DNA of 64,000 nt from UBA6059 sp040219045 (GTDB lineage: Bacteria > Bacteroidota > Bacteroidia > Cytophagales > Cyclobacteriaceae): positions 2,480,001 through 2,544,000 of the forward strand of contig OZ245881.1 of the NCBI GenBank assembly GCA_965229505.1. Reading direction: 5' to 3'. A program made the translations under genes and the position numbers. The notes under the pieces were generated by a model. It ran no database searches, had not been told where the DNA came from, and saw only the letters and a list, made by a program, of their open reading frames with translations. Positions 28,480 through 35,718 of the stretch are shown piece by piece. The stretch's first letter is position 1. The number at the start of each line of letters is the position of its first letter.

Positions 28480-29648
28480 TTTTCTATTGATCTAAACCAA
28501 ATTCCCGCATACTTATCATTGCGAAGTAGGTCGTAATGATGGCGACTAAATAGGTCTTTTACCTTCACAAAGGTAAACGTAACATTAGATCTGAACTCAT
28601 CCTGATCATAATACCATTGCTGAAAATTTGCACCCTTCACCAGTTTATCTGGAGTGCCGTAGATTGTATAGATGATACCCTGGTCAGTTTTCCACCCCTC
28701 CTTGTAGCTGGTAAAGAACGAATTGGCCTCTTCGATCCTATTATAATAGCGACGGATAAGTGCTCTCGCCTTAGAAGCACTCCCCGCTAAGTCCAACCAC
28801 AAGGCATCAAAATCGGCCTTTGAAGGGTCTCTGCTCACATTTTTAAATTCGTCAGCAGTGGTGATATACCGTGTGCAGGCTACTAAGGATTCCAAATCCC
28901 GATACCTGGGGAAATAAGGGTCTAGGACCAGATGGGCTTTACCTGTCAAAGAGCTGGAGTCGGTTTGAAAAAAATAAAGCCCGGGCTTCTTCAATTGGAA
29001 GGGCTCATTGCTGGTAAGTTCCAGCACCGAGTCTATTTTAAATTCACCAACTCTCGGGAACTTCTCCTTGGACATGGGTGGAGAAGCTGGTGGGAATTCA
29101 TAACTATAATAATAGGCGTAAGCTTTTGAAGAGTTGGTCTTGACCAATAATGTGTCTGTGGTAAGAGAGAAGTCCCGGATGACAGGTTGACCTTTTACGG
29201 TAGTCAATCCCAGAGTAGGGAGAGGGAAGTTATACTCTGATTTGACAGCTGTCTCATAAAAATAGGAGACCCCCACGCGCTTATCATACACCTCAATAAT
29301 CACAAGGCTATCGGCAGCATAGTGCGGTACGGCGACTTGGCTGATCTGCCCTCTGAAAAGCTGAGTTAGCACCCGTGGCTTGACCTGAGCTGTGATGTCC
29401 GTATGGCTCTTGGTGTCAAGGGCTGCCTGCGCAAGAAACCTCAATTCTATATTGTCAAACTTTTGTTGGGGGCCTAGTGAGATTTTGTAGAGTATATAGG
29501 CTGAGTCAGCATCAGCTCTGGCGGACAACTGTACCTCTATGCCATTGTAGGGGTTGATTTGATAATTGAGATTGAGCTTGGTAAGGTCAACAGCCCTGGA
29601 CGATAAGCTGACAAGGAATAATAACAGAATTATTAAATATCGGATCAT
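28461..29648 (-). CDS. GWxTD domain-containing protein
   Basis: A 395-residue exported protein. Its signal peptide is MIRYLIILLLFLVSLSSRA, and near the C-terminus it holds EGWKTDQGIIYTIYGTPD, the GWxTD signature, preceded by DALWLDLAG and RYYNRIEEANSFF. The family is restricted largely to Bacteroidota and Acidobacteria and its function is unknown. I moved the start from the longest frame (29720) to the ATG at 29648, which begins the signal peptide. It overlaps rlmB by 19 bases in another frame, suggesting translational coupling of two apparently unrelated products. Confidence 0.88.
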   Translation of the reverse strand: MIRYLIILLLFLVSLSSRAVDLTKLNLNYQINPYNGIEVQLSARADADSAYILYKISLGPQQKFDNIELRFLAQAALDTKSHTDITAQVKPRVLTQLFRGQISQVAVPHYAADSLVIIEVYDKRVGVSYFYETAVKSEYNFPLPTLGLTTVKGQPVIRDFSLTTDTLLVKTNSSKAYAYYYSYEFPPASPPMSKEKFPRVGEFKIDSVLELTSNEPFQLKKPGLYFFQTDSSSLTGKAHLVLDPYFPRYRDLESLVACTRYITTADEFKNVSRDPSKADFDALWLDLAGSASKARALIRRYYNRIEEANSFFTSYKEGWKTDQGIIYTIYGTPDKLVKGANFQQWYYDQDEFRSNVTFTFVKVKDLFSRHHYDLLRNDKYAGIWFRSIEKWRTGR

Positions 29649-29703
29649 AGAACAGATGCGTCTCTGATTGACAATTTCGGTTATTTTTGCTGAAAAATTA
29701 AAA

Positions 29704-30477
29704 ATGGCGGTATATACCACAGAAATCGCTTCTGATCAGATTAGTTCGGACAACCCTATCCACCAACGCTTGCTGAAGGCGTATGTGGCAGTTTTGCCCT
29801 ACATCAAAGGTAGTGTCCTGGAGCTTGGGTGCGGCGAAGGCAGGGGTGTAGAGCTGCTGATGGAGCAAGCGGACGACTTCACCGGGCTTGACAAGATTCA
29901 GGAGGTGATTGACAAGCTTACGGCTAAGTATCCTCAGGCTACTTTTAAGCAGGCTGTCTTCCCACCTTTCAGTGATATTGCCGACAATACGTTTGACACG
30001 ATTGTCTCTTTCCAGGTGATCGAACACATCAAAAATGACAAACTCTACCTCCAGGAAATACAGCGGGTGCTAAAGCCAGGAGGGCAGGCCATTCTTAGCA
30101 CACCAAATATCAAGATGACCCTTAGCAGGAATCCGTGGCATGAGCGTGAGTATACCGCCGATGAGCTGAAGGCGCTAGCGCAAAAATATTTTTCTGATGT
30201 GGAAATGAAGGGTATAGCAGGCAATGAAAAGATCATGCAATATCATGATCAGAACCGTGCCTCAGTACGCAAGATTACACGTTGGGATATCTTCGATCTT
30301 CAATATCGCTTGCCCGCTCCGGTATTGCGCTTGCCCTATGATATACTCAATAGGCTAAATCGCAACTCACTGGAGAAAACGGCCGACGAGTTGGTCGCCA
30401 GTATCACCCATGAAGACTACCTGCTCAGAGATCAGCACGAAGAAAATCTCGACCTTTTCTGCATTCTGACGAAGTAA
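29704..30477 (+). CDS. Class I SAM-dependent methyltransferase (Methyltransf_11 type)
   Basis: A 257-residue cytoplasmic protein with SAM motif I VLELGCGEGRG (about residues 37-47), an acidic residue ending strand 2 (FTGLDKIQEV), and motif IV region TFDTIVSFQVIEHIKNDKLY. Such proteins methylate small molecules, lipids or quinones; the substrate cannot be told. The longest frame begins at a TTG at 29668, but the ATG at 29704 yields a normal N-terminus without the hydrophobic lead. It is divergent from the GWxTD gene, with 55 bases between the two starts. Confidence 0.87.
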   Translation: MAVYTTEIASDQISSDNPIHQRLLKAYVAVLPYIKGSVLELGCGEGRGVELLMEQADDFTGLDKIQEVIDKLTAKYPQATFKQAVFPPFSDIADNTFDTIVSFQVIEHIKNDKLYLQEIQRVLKPGGQAILSTPNIKMTLSRNPWHEREYTADELKALAQKYFSDVEMKGIAGNEKIMQYHDQNRASVRKITRWDIFDLQYRLPAPVLRLPYDILNRLNRNSLEKTADELVASITHEDYLLRDQHEENLDLFCILTK

Positions 30478-30490
30478 TAGTTTGTGCTAA

Positions 30491-30525
30491 TGCGGTGATA
30501 ACTATAAGTCATCGCAATCGCCGCA
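30491..30525. promoter_or_regulatory. Imperfect inverted repeat between methyltransferase and dps
   Basis: TGCGGTGA at 30491 and TCGCCGCA ending at 30525 pair over eight bases with one G:T, with a 19-base middle. There is no following T run, so it is a poor terminator. It may be an operator for dps, which begins 41 bases downstream. Confidence 0.3.
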
Positions 30526-30565
30526 CTAAAAGTCCGGTGATGTGTTATATATAATAAAAAAGGAG

Positions 30566-31000
30566 ATGAACCACTTAGCAGAAAAACTAAACACGCTACT
30601 TAGCGATTATCAGATTTTTTATCAAAATCTTAGAGGCTTTCACTGGAATATCCAGGGACGCAACTTTTTTGAGTTACATGCGAAGTTTGAGGAGCTGTAT
30701 ACGGATGCGGCAGTCAAGATAGACGATGTAGCCGAGCGAATTCTCACCATTGGAGGGACACCACTGCATGATTTTCAAGACTACCTTGATCAGACTCAGG
30801 TGAGCGTCAAAAAGAATATTCATGATGGTGAAACAGCGGTAAAATCAATCAGTGAGACTTTGACACATTTGATAGCTCTGGAAAAGGAGATCAAAGAGGA
30901 GGCGGTAGCCGCGAATGATCACGGTACAGAAGACCTAATGTCAGACTTTATCGATGAGCAGGAGAAGACACTTTGGATGTATAATGCCTGGTTGAAGTAA
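30566..31000 (+). CDS. dps: Dps family iron-storage, DNA-protection protein
   Basis: A 144-residue ferritin-like protein. The Dps ferroxidase residues are in place: His26 and His38 (spacing 12), Asp53 and Glu57, within FHWNIQG, ELHAKFEELY and KIDDVAERI. Dps dodecamers oxidise and store iron, using hydrogen peroxide, and protect DNA during starvation. The open frame starts eight codons earlier at a GTG (30542), but the ATG at 30566 gives the conserved N-terminus; an AGGAG lies immediately before it, which is closer than usual. Its stop abuts the stop of the opposing asnB gene. Confidence 0.94.
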   Translation: MNHLAEKLNTLLSDYQIFYQNLRGFHWNIQGRNFFELHAKFEELYTDAAVKIDDVAERILTIGGTPLHDFQDYLDQTQVSVKKNIHDGETAVKSISETLTHLIALEKEIKEEAVAANDHGTEDLMSDFIDEQEKTLWMYNAWLK

Positions 31001-32881
31001 TCAGGACAGGGTACGTCTGTACCACGTCTGAAATACGAACAATGCCCACACCTGAGCGTGACTATCGCCCGGGTTGTGGGATTTTATTTTTGAGGCTAGT
31101 GGCATAATGTGCTCAGGATTGAATAGTCCCTGATCGATGAGGAAGTCTTCATCAAATAGCACTTTCTTCACCTGACCGTTGAGCTCATTTTTGAGCCATG
31201 AAAGTAGTGGCACCTCAAATCCTTTCTTTGGTCGGTTGTATAGTTTTTCTGGTAGGAGGTCCCTGAAGGTGTCCTGCAAGATGCGCTTTCTCATCTGTCC
31301 GTTGATCTTGAAATCATCAGAAAGCTGAAAAGCGAAATCGACCACATGATGATCGAGGAAAGGGACGCGTACCTCCAGGCTATTGGCCATAGACATCATA
31401 TCCACCTTGGTGAGCATGTCGTTGGGCAATACGAGCTTCGAATCAGTATGCAAAAAATGACCAATGTCTGGGGGATCAAGCTGGGCAAGGTAGTCTTGCT
31501 TGATTTGCTCGAATTGCGACGGGTCTTCAAGTTGCTTGCTTAGCCAGCTGGCAGCCGTCTCTACATCGGTGATGGCCGCCCATCGCCAATAGCGCTCTTT
31601 CGGTGATAGCTTAAGCCCGGCTCCAAATCGCTCCAACTGACGAAATAAGTTGCCCAATGCACCTGAGCGAGATTTTGGCATCAGCTTCCAGACAGGAAGC
31701 AGAGTAGAGATGAGCGCGTTTGTCGGATTGCGCTGAAGCGACCGAATCCAGGCGGAGTGCTTATTGTAACCGGAGAAAATCTCATCTGCTCCGTCTCCGG
31801 ATAATGCCACAGTCGCCAGCTTGCGTGTTTCGCGGCAGAGCATGTGCACCGGGATCGCTGAGGAGTCAGCAAACGGCTCGTCTATAGCCGCCAATACCTC
31901 GTCAATACTTTCGAGCATATCCTGTGAAGTGATGGAAAACACTTCATGTGACGTCCCAAACTTCCTGGCGACCAATCGCGCGTACTCAGTCTCGTCGAAA
32001 TATGGCTGATCCTTAAAACCGATAGAGAAGGTAGCCAAGTCGGGTTTGTGTCTACTCGCCAGACCTGCGATCACTGAAGAATCGATCCCTCCACTCAAAA
32101 ATGAACCCAGCGGCACATCCGACACCAGTCTCGCCTGCACGCTCTCTTCCAGCACTTTCTCCAATTGTTCCTTTGCTCGGGCATAGTCGGTTATTATTCC
32201 GGTAGGGAGCGGCAGTTGATAGTATGGTTCTACTTCGACTGATTTTTTACATACCCGAATGTAGTGGCCGGGCTCCAGCTTTTTGACCCCTTGGATCATC
32301 GTTAGGGGAGCGGGGGTATAGTTGAGCTGGAGATAGCTGAAGAGGGCGGTATGATCGATCTCTTTTGGGATGCCATAAGCGAGTAATGCCTTGAGCTCAG
32401 ATCCGAACAGGAATTTGTCTTCATCCTCAAAATAGAGAAGTGGCTTAATCCCGATACGATCACGGGCAATAAAGATTTCTTCCTTTTCCTGGTCGAATAT
32501 CGCGAAGGCGAAGAAGCCATTGAGTTTTTCGAGACAGTCGCTACCCCAGTGTATAAAGGCTTTTAGCAGGACTTCAGTGTCGCCTTCAGTGATGAAGCTA
32601 TGACCAGCTTGTGCAAGTGTGGCTCTGAGGCTCTTATAGTTGTAGATCTCGCCGTTGAACACCAGGTGATATCTGCCAGATGGATCAGCCATGGGCTGGT
32701 GGGAAACCTCACTTGTGTCTATGATGGACAGGCGTCTATGCCCAAGGCCTACATGATGAAATAGTGATGTGTTTTGGTGATCGGGACCTCTGTGCTGAAG
32801 TGTGGACGTAGCATTAGTGAGGTGGATGAGATGAATTCTCCCCACTTCGTTGAATGCCATGACGCCAGTGATTCCACACAT
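31001..32881 (-). CDS. asnB: Asparagine synthase (glutamine-hydrolysing)
   Basis: 626 residues. The N-terminal class II glutaminase domain begins MCGITGVMAF with catalytic Cys2 after Met removal, and carries RGPDHQN, GHRRLSIID and NGEIYNYKSLR. The synthetase domain has the PP-loop SFLSGGIDSSVIAGL and SGDGADEIFSGYNKH. It makes asparagine from aspartate with glutamine as nitrogen donor; close relatives amidate sugars or peptides, so a role in surface polysaccharide is possible. It is convergent with dps, with no bases between the stop codons. Confidence 0.93.
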   Translation of the reverse strand: MCGITGVMAFNEVGRIHLIHLTNATSTLQHRGPDHQNTSLFHHVGLGHRRLSIIDTSEVSHQPMADPSGRYHLVFNGEIYNYKSLRATLAQAGHSFITEGDTEVLLKAFIHWGSDCLEKLNGFFAFAIFDQEKEEIFIARDRIGIKPLLYFEDEDKFLFGSELKALLAYGIPKEIDHTALFSYLQLNYTPAPLTMIQGVKKLEPGHYIRVCKKSVEVEPYYQLPLPTGIITDYARAKEQLEKVLEESVQARLVSDVPLGSFLSGGIDSSVIAGLASRHKPDLATFSIGFKDQPYFDETEYARLVARKFGTSHEVFSITSQDMLESIDEVLAAIDEPFADSSAIPVHMLCRETRKLATVALSGDGADEIFSGYNKHSAWIRSLQRNPTNALISTLLPVWKLMPKSRSGALGNLFRQLERFGAGLKLSPKERYWRWAAITDVETAASWLSKQLEDPSQFEQIKQDYLAQLDPPDIGHFLHTDSKLVLPNDMLTKVDMMSMANSLEVRVPFLDHHVVDFAFQLSDDFKINGQMRKRILQDTFRDLLPEKLYNRPKKGFEVPLLSWLKNELNGQVKKVLFDEDFLIDQGLFNPEHIMPLASKIKSHNPGDSHAQVWALFVFQTWYRRTLS

Positions 32882-33039
32882 AAAAATTATGTAAAGGTTA
32901 ATCTAGAGACAGAAGTTTTTTCTCGCAGAGATGTATCTAGAAGCAGTATTTTGTGCATTTGCCTCATGGGCTCCATGTAATTTGAGGCTATGTTAACGAT
33001 ATGCTGGTGATTTGTAAAGGTCGTGGTTAATTTTAATCC

Positions 33040-33513
33040 GTGCGATTATCTTTTTGGTGTGCGTTATTTTTCTCAGCGGCTATGCTCATAGTGTCGTGCA
33101 AGAGCAGTCGCAAATCCAGGACAGATCCTGCCGATGTATTAGTGAGGACAGCCAGATCCTATACGGGAGTCAAATATATGTATGGAGGGACATCCCGATC
33201 CGGAATGGACTGCTCGGGCTTACTTATGCGTTCGTTTGAAGCGATAGATGTGCCTATACCCAGAACCTCAGCAGAACAGAGTAAAGCAGGGCAGGGTGTT
33301 TCCGTTAAAAAATTGAAGAAGGGTGATTTGGTGTTTTTCGCTGCGGGGAAGAAGAAAAGAAAGATCACCCACGTGGGACTGGTGACAGATGTGCGAGGGA
33401 AGGATGATGTGCGCTTTATTCATGCCTCCACCAAGCTGGGTGTAGTGGAAGCCAACCTGATGTCAGATTATTATCAAAAGATTTATATCAAGGCGCGGCG
33501 AGTATTAGATTAG
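33040..33513 (+). CDS. NlpC/P60 (C40) peptidoglycan peptidase, lipoprotein
   Basis: A 157-residue lipoprotein with lipobox MLIVSC (Cys20) and an NlpC/P60 domain. The catalytic triad is visible: Cys58 in MDCSGL, His111 in ITHVGLV and His128 in FIHAS. Such enzymes cut the D-Glu-diaminopimelate bond of cell-wall stems. The start is GTG at 33040; no ATG precedes the signal peptide in this frame. It is followed at once by the tRNA-Ala promoter region. Confidence 0.91.
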   Translation: MRLSFWCALFFSAAMLIVSCKSSRKSRTDPADVLVRTARSYTGVKYMYGGTSRSGMDCSGLLMRSFEAIDVPIPRTSAEQSKAGQGVSVKKLKKGDLVFFAAGKKKRKITHVGLVTDVRGKDDVRFIHASTKLGVVEANLMSDYYQKIYIKARRVLD

Positions 33514-33527
33514 TAAAGGCAAATTAT

Positions 33528-33535
33528 TACTTTTG
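33528..33535 (+). promoter_or_regulatory. Candidate -7 element for tRNA-Ala
   Basis: TACTTTTG matches the Bacteroidota TAnnTTTG -7 consensus and ends 10 bases before the mature tRNA. It lies inside a short inverted repeat (AAGGCAAA/TTTGCCTT) that may also terminate the preceding peptidase gene. No clear -33 element is seen. Confidence 0.45.
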
Positions 33536-33545
33536 CCTTCCTTAT

Positions 33546-33619
33546 GGGGGATTAGCTCAGATGGCTAGAGCGCTACACTGGCAGTGTAGAGGTCATCGGT
33601 TCGATTCCGATATTCTCCA
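33546..33619 (+). tRNA. tRNA-Ala (anticodon GGC)
   Basis: A complete cloverleaf of 74 bases: a 7-bp acceptor stem containing G:U pairs, D arm GCTC/GAGC, anticodon stem CTACA/TGTAG with loop CTGGCAG (anticodon GGC at 33580-33582), T arm ATCGG/CCGAT with TTCGATT loop, discriminator A. CCA is not encoded. It reads alanine codon GCC. Its 3' part from 33590 is repeated exactly 348 bases downstream. Confidence 0.96.
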
Positions 33620-33650
33620 CTTAAAGCACCTTTAGAGGTGCTTTTTTTAT
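33590..33650 (+). repeat. Direct repeat, copy 1: tRNA-Ala 3' part plus terminator
   Basis: These 61 bases cover the variable loop, T arm, acceptor 3' strand and terminator hairpin of tRNA-Ala, ending in the first two bases (AT) of the GIY-YIG start codon. They are identical, base for base, to 33938-33998. The flanking bases differ at both ends (G versus A before, G versus T after). Confidence 0.95.
33623..33648 (+). terminator. Rho-independent terminator of tRNA-Ala
   Basis: A 9-bp stem AAAGCACCT/AGGTGCTTT with a TTAG loop, running into a T tract. The tract ends directly at the ATG of the GIY-YIG gene, so the nuclease message either depends on read-through or starts close to the gene. Confidence 0.85.
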
Positions 33651-33903
33651 GTTCTATGTTTACATTCTATATAGCCCTTCGAAAGATCGATTTTATATTG
33701 GTCAATGTTTTGATCTTGGGAAAAGATTGAAGGATCACAATAATGGTCGTTCCGGGTATACAAAGACGGCCAAGGACTGGCAATTGAAATGGATGCAACC
33801 CTATGATAGCAGGATAGAAGCGGTCCAGATTGAAAGAAAGATTAAATCCAAAAAGAGTAGAAAGTACCTATTGTATTTGATCGATGGAGGACGATTGGAT
33901 TAG
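33649..33903 (+). CDS. Small stand-alone GIY-YIG endonuclease in a tRNA-flanked unit
   Basis: An 84-residue protein that is essentially one GIY-YIG domain: the paired motifs YVYIL (residues 3-7) and FYIG (15-18), catalytic Arg26 in GKRLKDHN, and metal-binding Glu62 in QIERKIKSKK. All key residues are intact and there are no stops, so it should be active. The family (UPF0213-like) is very common in Bacteroidota and its role is not settled. Its ATG shares two bases with the end of the first 61-bp repeat, and its TAG stop (33901-33903) lies in the tRNA-like copy, so the gene fills the unit exactly. A mobile or selfish role is inference. Confidence 0.88.
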   Translation: MFYVYILYSPSKDRFYIGQCFDLGKRLKDHNNGRSGYTKTAKDWQLKWMQPYDSRIEAVQIERKIKSKKSRKYLLYLIDGGRLD

Positions 33904-33967
33904 CCATATGGTTGGAGCGTCCCGATGGCGATCGGGAAGGTCATCGGTTCGATTCCGATATTCTCCA
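33894..33967 (+). pseudogene. Defective tRNA-Ala-like copy
   Basis: This 74-base stretch aligns with tRNA-Ala over its length. It keeps GGATTAGC at the 5' side, ATGG, GGAGCG and the whole 3' part. The first three acceptor bases (ATT against TCC) do not pair, one D-arm base is missing so the D stem fails, and the anticodon arm is replaced by a hairpin one base longer. It should not yield a charged tRNA. It contains the stop codon of the GIY-YIG gene. Confidence 0.8.
33920..33937. repeat. Perfect hairpin replacing the anticodon arm
   Basis: TCCCGATGGCGATCGGGA has a 7-bp perfect stem (TCCCGAT/ATCGGGA) and a GGCG loop, and occupies the place of the tRNA anticodon arm, ending one base before the second direct repeat. 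Similar TCCCGAT-type palindromes are, as far as I recall, frequent between genes in Bacteroidota. No second copy is seen in this window. Confidence 0.75.
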
Positions 33968-33998
33968 CTTAAAGCACCTTTAGAGGTGCTTTTTTTAT
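33938..33998 (+). repeat. Direct repeat, copy 2: tRNA-Ala 3' part plus terminator
   Basis: An exact 61-base copy of 33590-33650, offset by 348 bases. It includes a second T arm, acceptor strand and terminator stem-loop (33971-33996). It marks the right end of the GIY-YIG unit. Confidence 0.95.
33971..33996 (+). terminator. Terminator copy behind the GIY-YIG unit
   Basis: The same 9-bp stem and T tract as at 33623-33648, carried in repeat copy 2. It would end transcripts of the nuclease gene. Confidence 0.8.
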
Positions 33999-34024
33999 TT
34001 TACTAAGCTTATTCTGGGGTATAA

Positions 34025-34059
34025 AAAAGGCTCAATCTGAAAATCAGATTGAGCCTTTT
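34025..34059. terminator. Bidirectional terminator at the dehydrogenase 3' end
   Basis: A 16-bp perfect stem AAAAGGCTCAATCTGA/TCAGATTGAGCCTTTT with an AAA loop, having A-rich and T-rich flanks on the two sides. It lies 22 bases beyond the stop of the leftward aldehyde dehydrogenase gene. Confidence 0.88.
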
Positions 34060-34080
34060 GATTTTAGTTATGATTTAAAC

Positions 34081-35625
34081 TTATAGATCAAACTTAATTC
34101 CCTGTGCTAGCGGAAGCTCAGAAGAATAGTTGATTGTATTGGTCTGTCTGCGCATGTAGGCTTTCCAGGCATCAGAGCCTGACTCACGTCCACCGCCGGT
34201 CTCTTTCTCTCCACCAAATGCTCCGCCGATCTCAGCACCGCTGGTGCCGATATTCACATTGGCGATACCACAGTCAGATCCTGCATTAGTCAGGAACTGT
34301 TCGGCTTCTCGTAGATTCAATGTCATAATAGCGGATGACAGCCCTTGAGGAACTCCATTCTGTAGCTCAATCGCCTCATCTAGCGTCTTGTACTTCATCA
34401 TGTACAGTATAGGTGCAAAGGTCTCGTTTTGAACTATATCAAAACTGTTCTGCACTTCGAAGATGGCAGGCTTCACGTAGCAGCCTGATTCGTATCCTTG
34501 GCCTTCGAGTACGCCACCACCTACTATTTCTCTTCCACCTTCTTTTTTGACAGCAGCTATTGCCCTGTTGTAGCTGGCCACAGCATCTGTGTCTATGAGC
34601 GGACCTACATGATTGTTCTCGTCAAGAGGACTTCCAATGCTGAGCTGGCTGTAGCCCTTCTCCAGTCGTGCAGCTACCTCATCAAATATATCTTCATGGA
34701 CGATGAGACGCCTTGTCGTAGTACATCGCTGACCAGCGGTACCTACAGCACCAAAGAGTGCTCCTAGCACTGCGATTTCAAGATCAGCTTCCTGACTAAT
34801 TATGATCGCGTTGTTACCACCAAGCTCCAGCAGGGATCGACCTAATCGAGCTCCAACTGCCTGAGCAACAGCTTTGCCCATTCTCACTGAGCCTGTAGCT
34901 GAAACCAGAGGGATGCGCTGATCATTTGACATTTTTTCGCCGAGCGCGCGACCACCAGTCACGATACAGCTCACGCCTTCAGGCACATCATTTTTTTCAA
35001 ATACTTTTTGAATGATGTTTTGGCATGCGATAGAGCAGAGAGGTGTTTTTTCTGACCCCTTCCATACACAAACGTCACCAGCCACCCATGCGATCATAGA
35101 GTTCCAGCTCCATACCGCGACCGGGAAGTTGAATGCAGAAATGATGGCAACTATTCCGATAGGGTGCCACTGCTCATACATGCGGTGACCTGGACGCTCA
35201 GAGTCCATGGTAAGGCCGTAGAGTTGTCGAGATAAGCCTACCGCAAAATCACAGATATCGATCATTTCCTGCACTTCACCCAGACCTTCCTGGTAGGATT
35301 TACCCATCTCATAAGAGACTAGTTTGCCCAGGTCAGCTTTATGAACGCGTAGTTCTTCACCGATCTGTCTTACTATTTCACCACGCTGTGGGGAGGGTTT
35401 TGCTCGCCATACTTTATAAGCCTCGGCAGCTTGCGATATGATTTTTTCATAGGCGGCATCATCGGTCTCTTTTACCGAGCCGATTTTCTGGCCGTCGACC
35501 GGAGAGAATGAATCGATGTAGGCACCAGTTGAAGGTATCCATTGCGCACCAGTTGATGAACCTTCATTTTGGTCCGATAGGCCAAGGTTCTTGAGTGCGT
35601 CTTTAATTCCAAATTGATCAGACAT
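34081..35625 (-). CDS. amaB: Aldehyde dehydrogenase, ALDH7 (antiquitin) type
   Basis: 514 residues. The ALDH7 markers are FNFPVAVWSWNSMIAW, WKGSEKTPLC, the Glu region LLELGGNNAII and the catalytic cysteine in GTAGQRCTTTRRL. ALDH7 enzymes oxidise aminoadipate semialdehyde (as piperideine-6-carboxylate) to aminoadipate in lysine breakdown, with NAD or NADP. The substrate is inferred from the subfamily. No other lysine gene is adjacent. The gene stands alone between two strong terminators. Confidence 0.85.
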   Translation of the reverse strand: MSDQFGIKDALKNLGLSDQNEGSSTGAQWIPSTGAYIDSFSPVDGQKIGSVKETDDAAYEKIISQAAEAYKVWRAKPSPQRGEIVRQIGEELRVHKADLGKLVSYEMGKSYQEGLGEVQEMIDICDFAVGLSRQLYGLTMDSERPGHRMYEQWHPIGIVAIISAFNFPVAVWSWNSMIAWVAGDVCVWKGSEKTPLCSIACQNIIQKVFEKNDVPEGVSCIVTGGRALGEKMSNDQRIPLVSATGSVRMGKAVAQAVGARLGRSLLELGGNNAIIISQEADLEIAVLGALFGAVGTAGQRCTTTRRLIVHEDIFDEVAARLEKGYSQLSIGSPLDENNHVGPLIDTDAVASYNRAIAAVKKEGGREIVGGGVLEGQGYESGCYVKPAIFEVQNSFDIVQNETFAPILYMMKYKTLDEAIELQNGVPQGLSSAIMTLNLREAEQFLTNAGSDCGIANVNIGTSGAEIGGAFGGEKETGGGRESGSDAWKAYMRRQTNTINYSSELPLAQGIKFDL

Positions 35626-35659
35626 CTATTTTATGGGTTAAAATGTTGGTGCAAAGCTA

Positions 35660-35686
35660 AAAAAAATGGCTGCTCAAGGCAGCCAT
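35660..35686 (-). terminator. Terminator of the htrA gene
   Basis: ATGGCTGC/GCAGCCAT pair over 8 bp with a TCAAG loop, followed on the minus strand by a T run (35660-35665). It lies between the htrA stop and the downstream dehydrogenase start. Confidence 0.8.
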
Positions 35687-35718
35687 CTGATTTCATTTAT
35701 TTCCGGTAGGAGAGTGGA

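Noticed and set aside
33894..33967. A second functional tRNA-Ala
   Set aside because: The first three acceptor pairs and the D stem fail, and the anticodon arm is one base too long.
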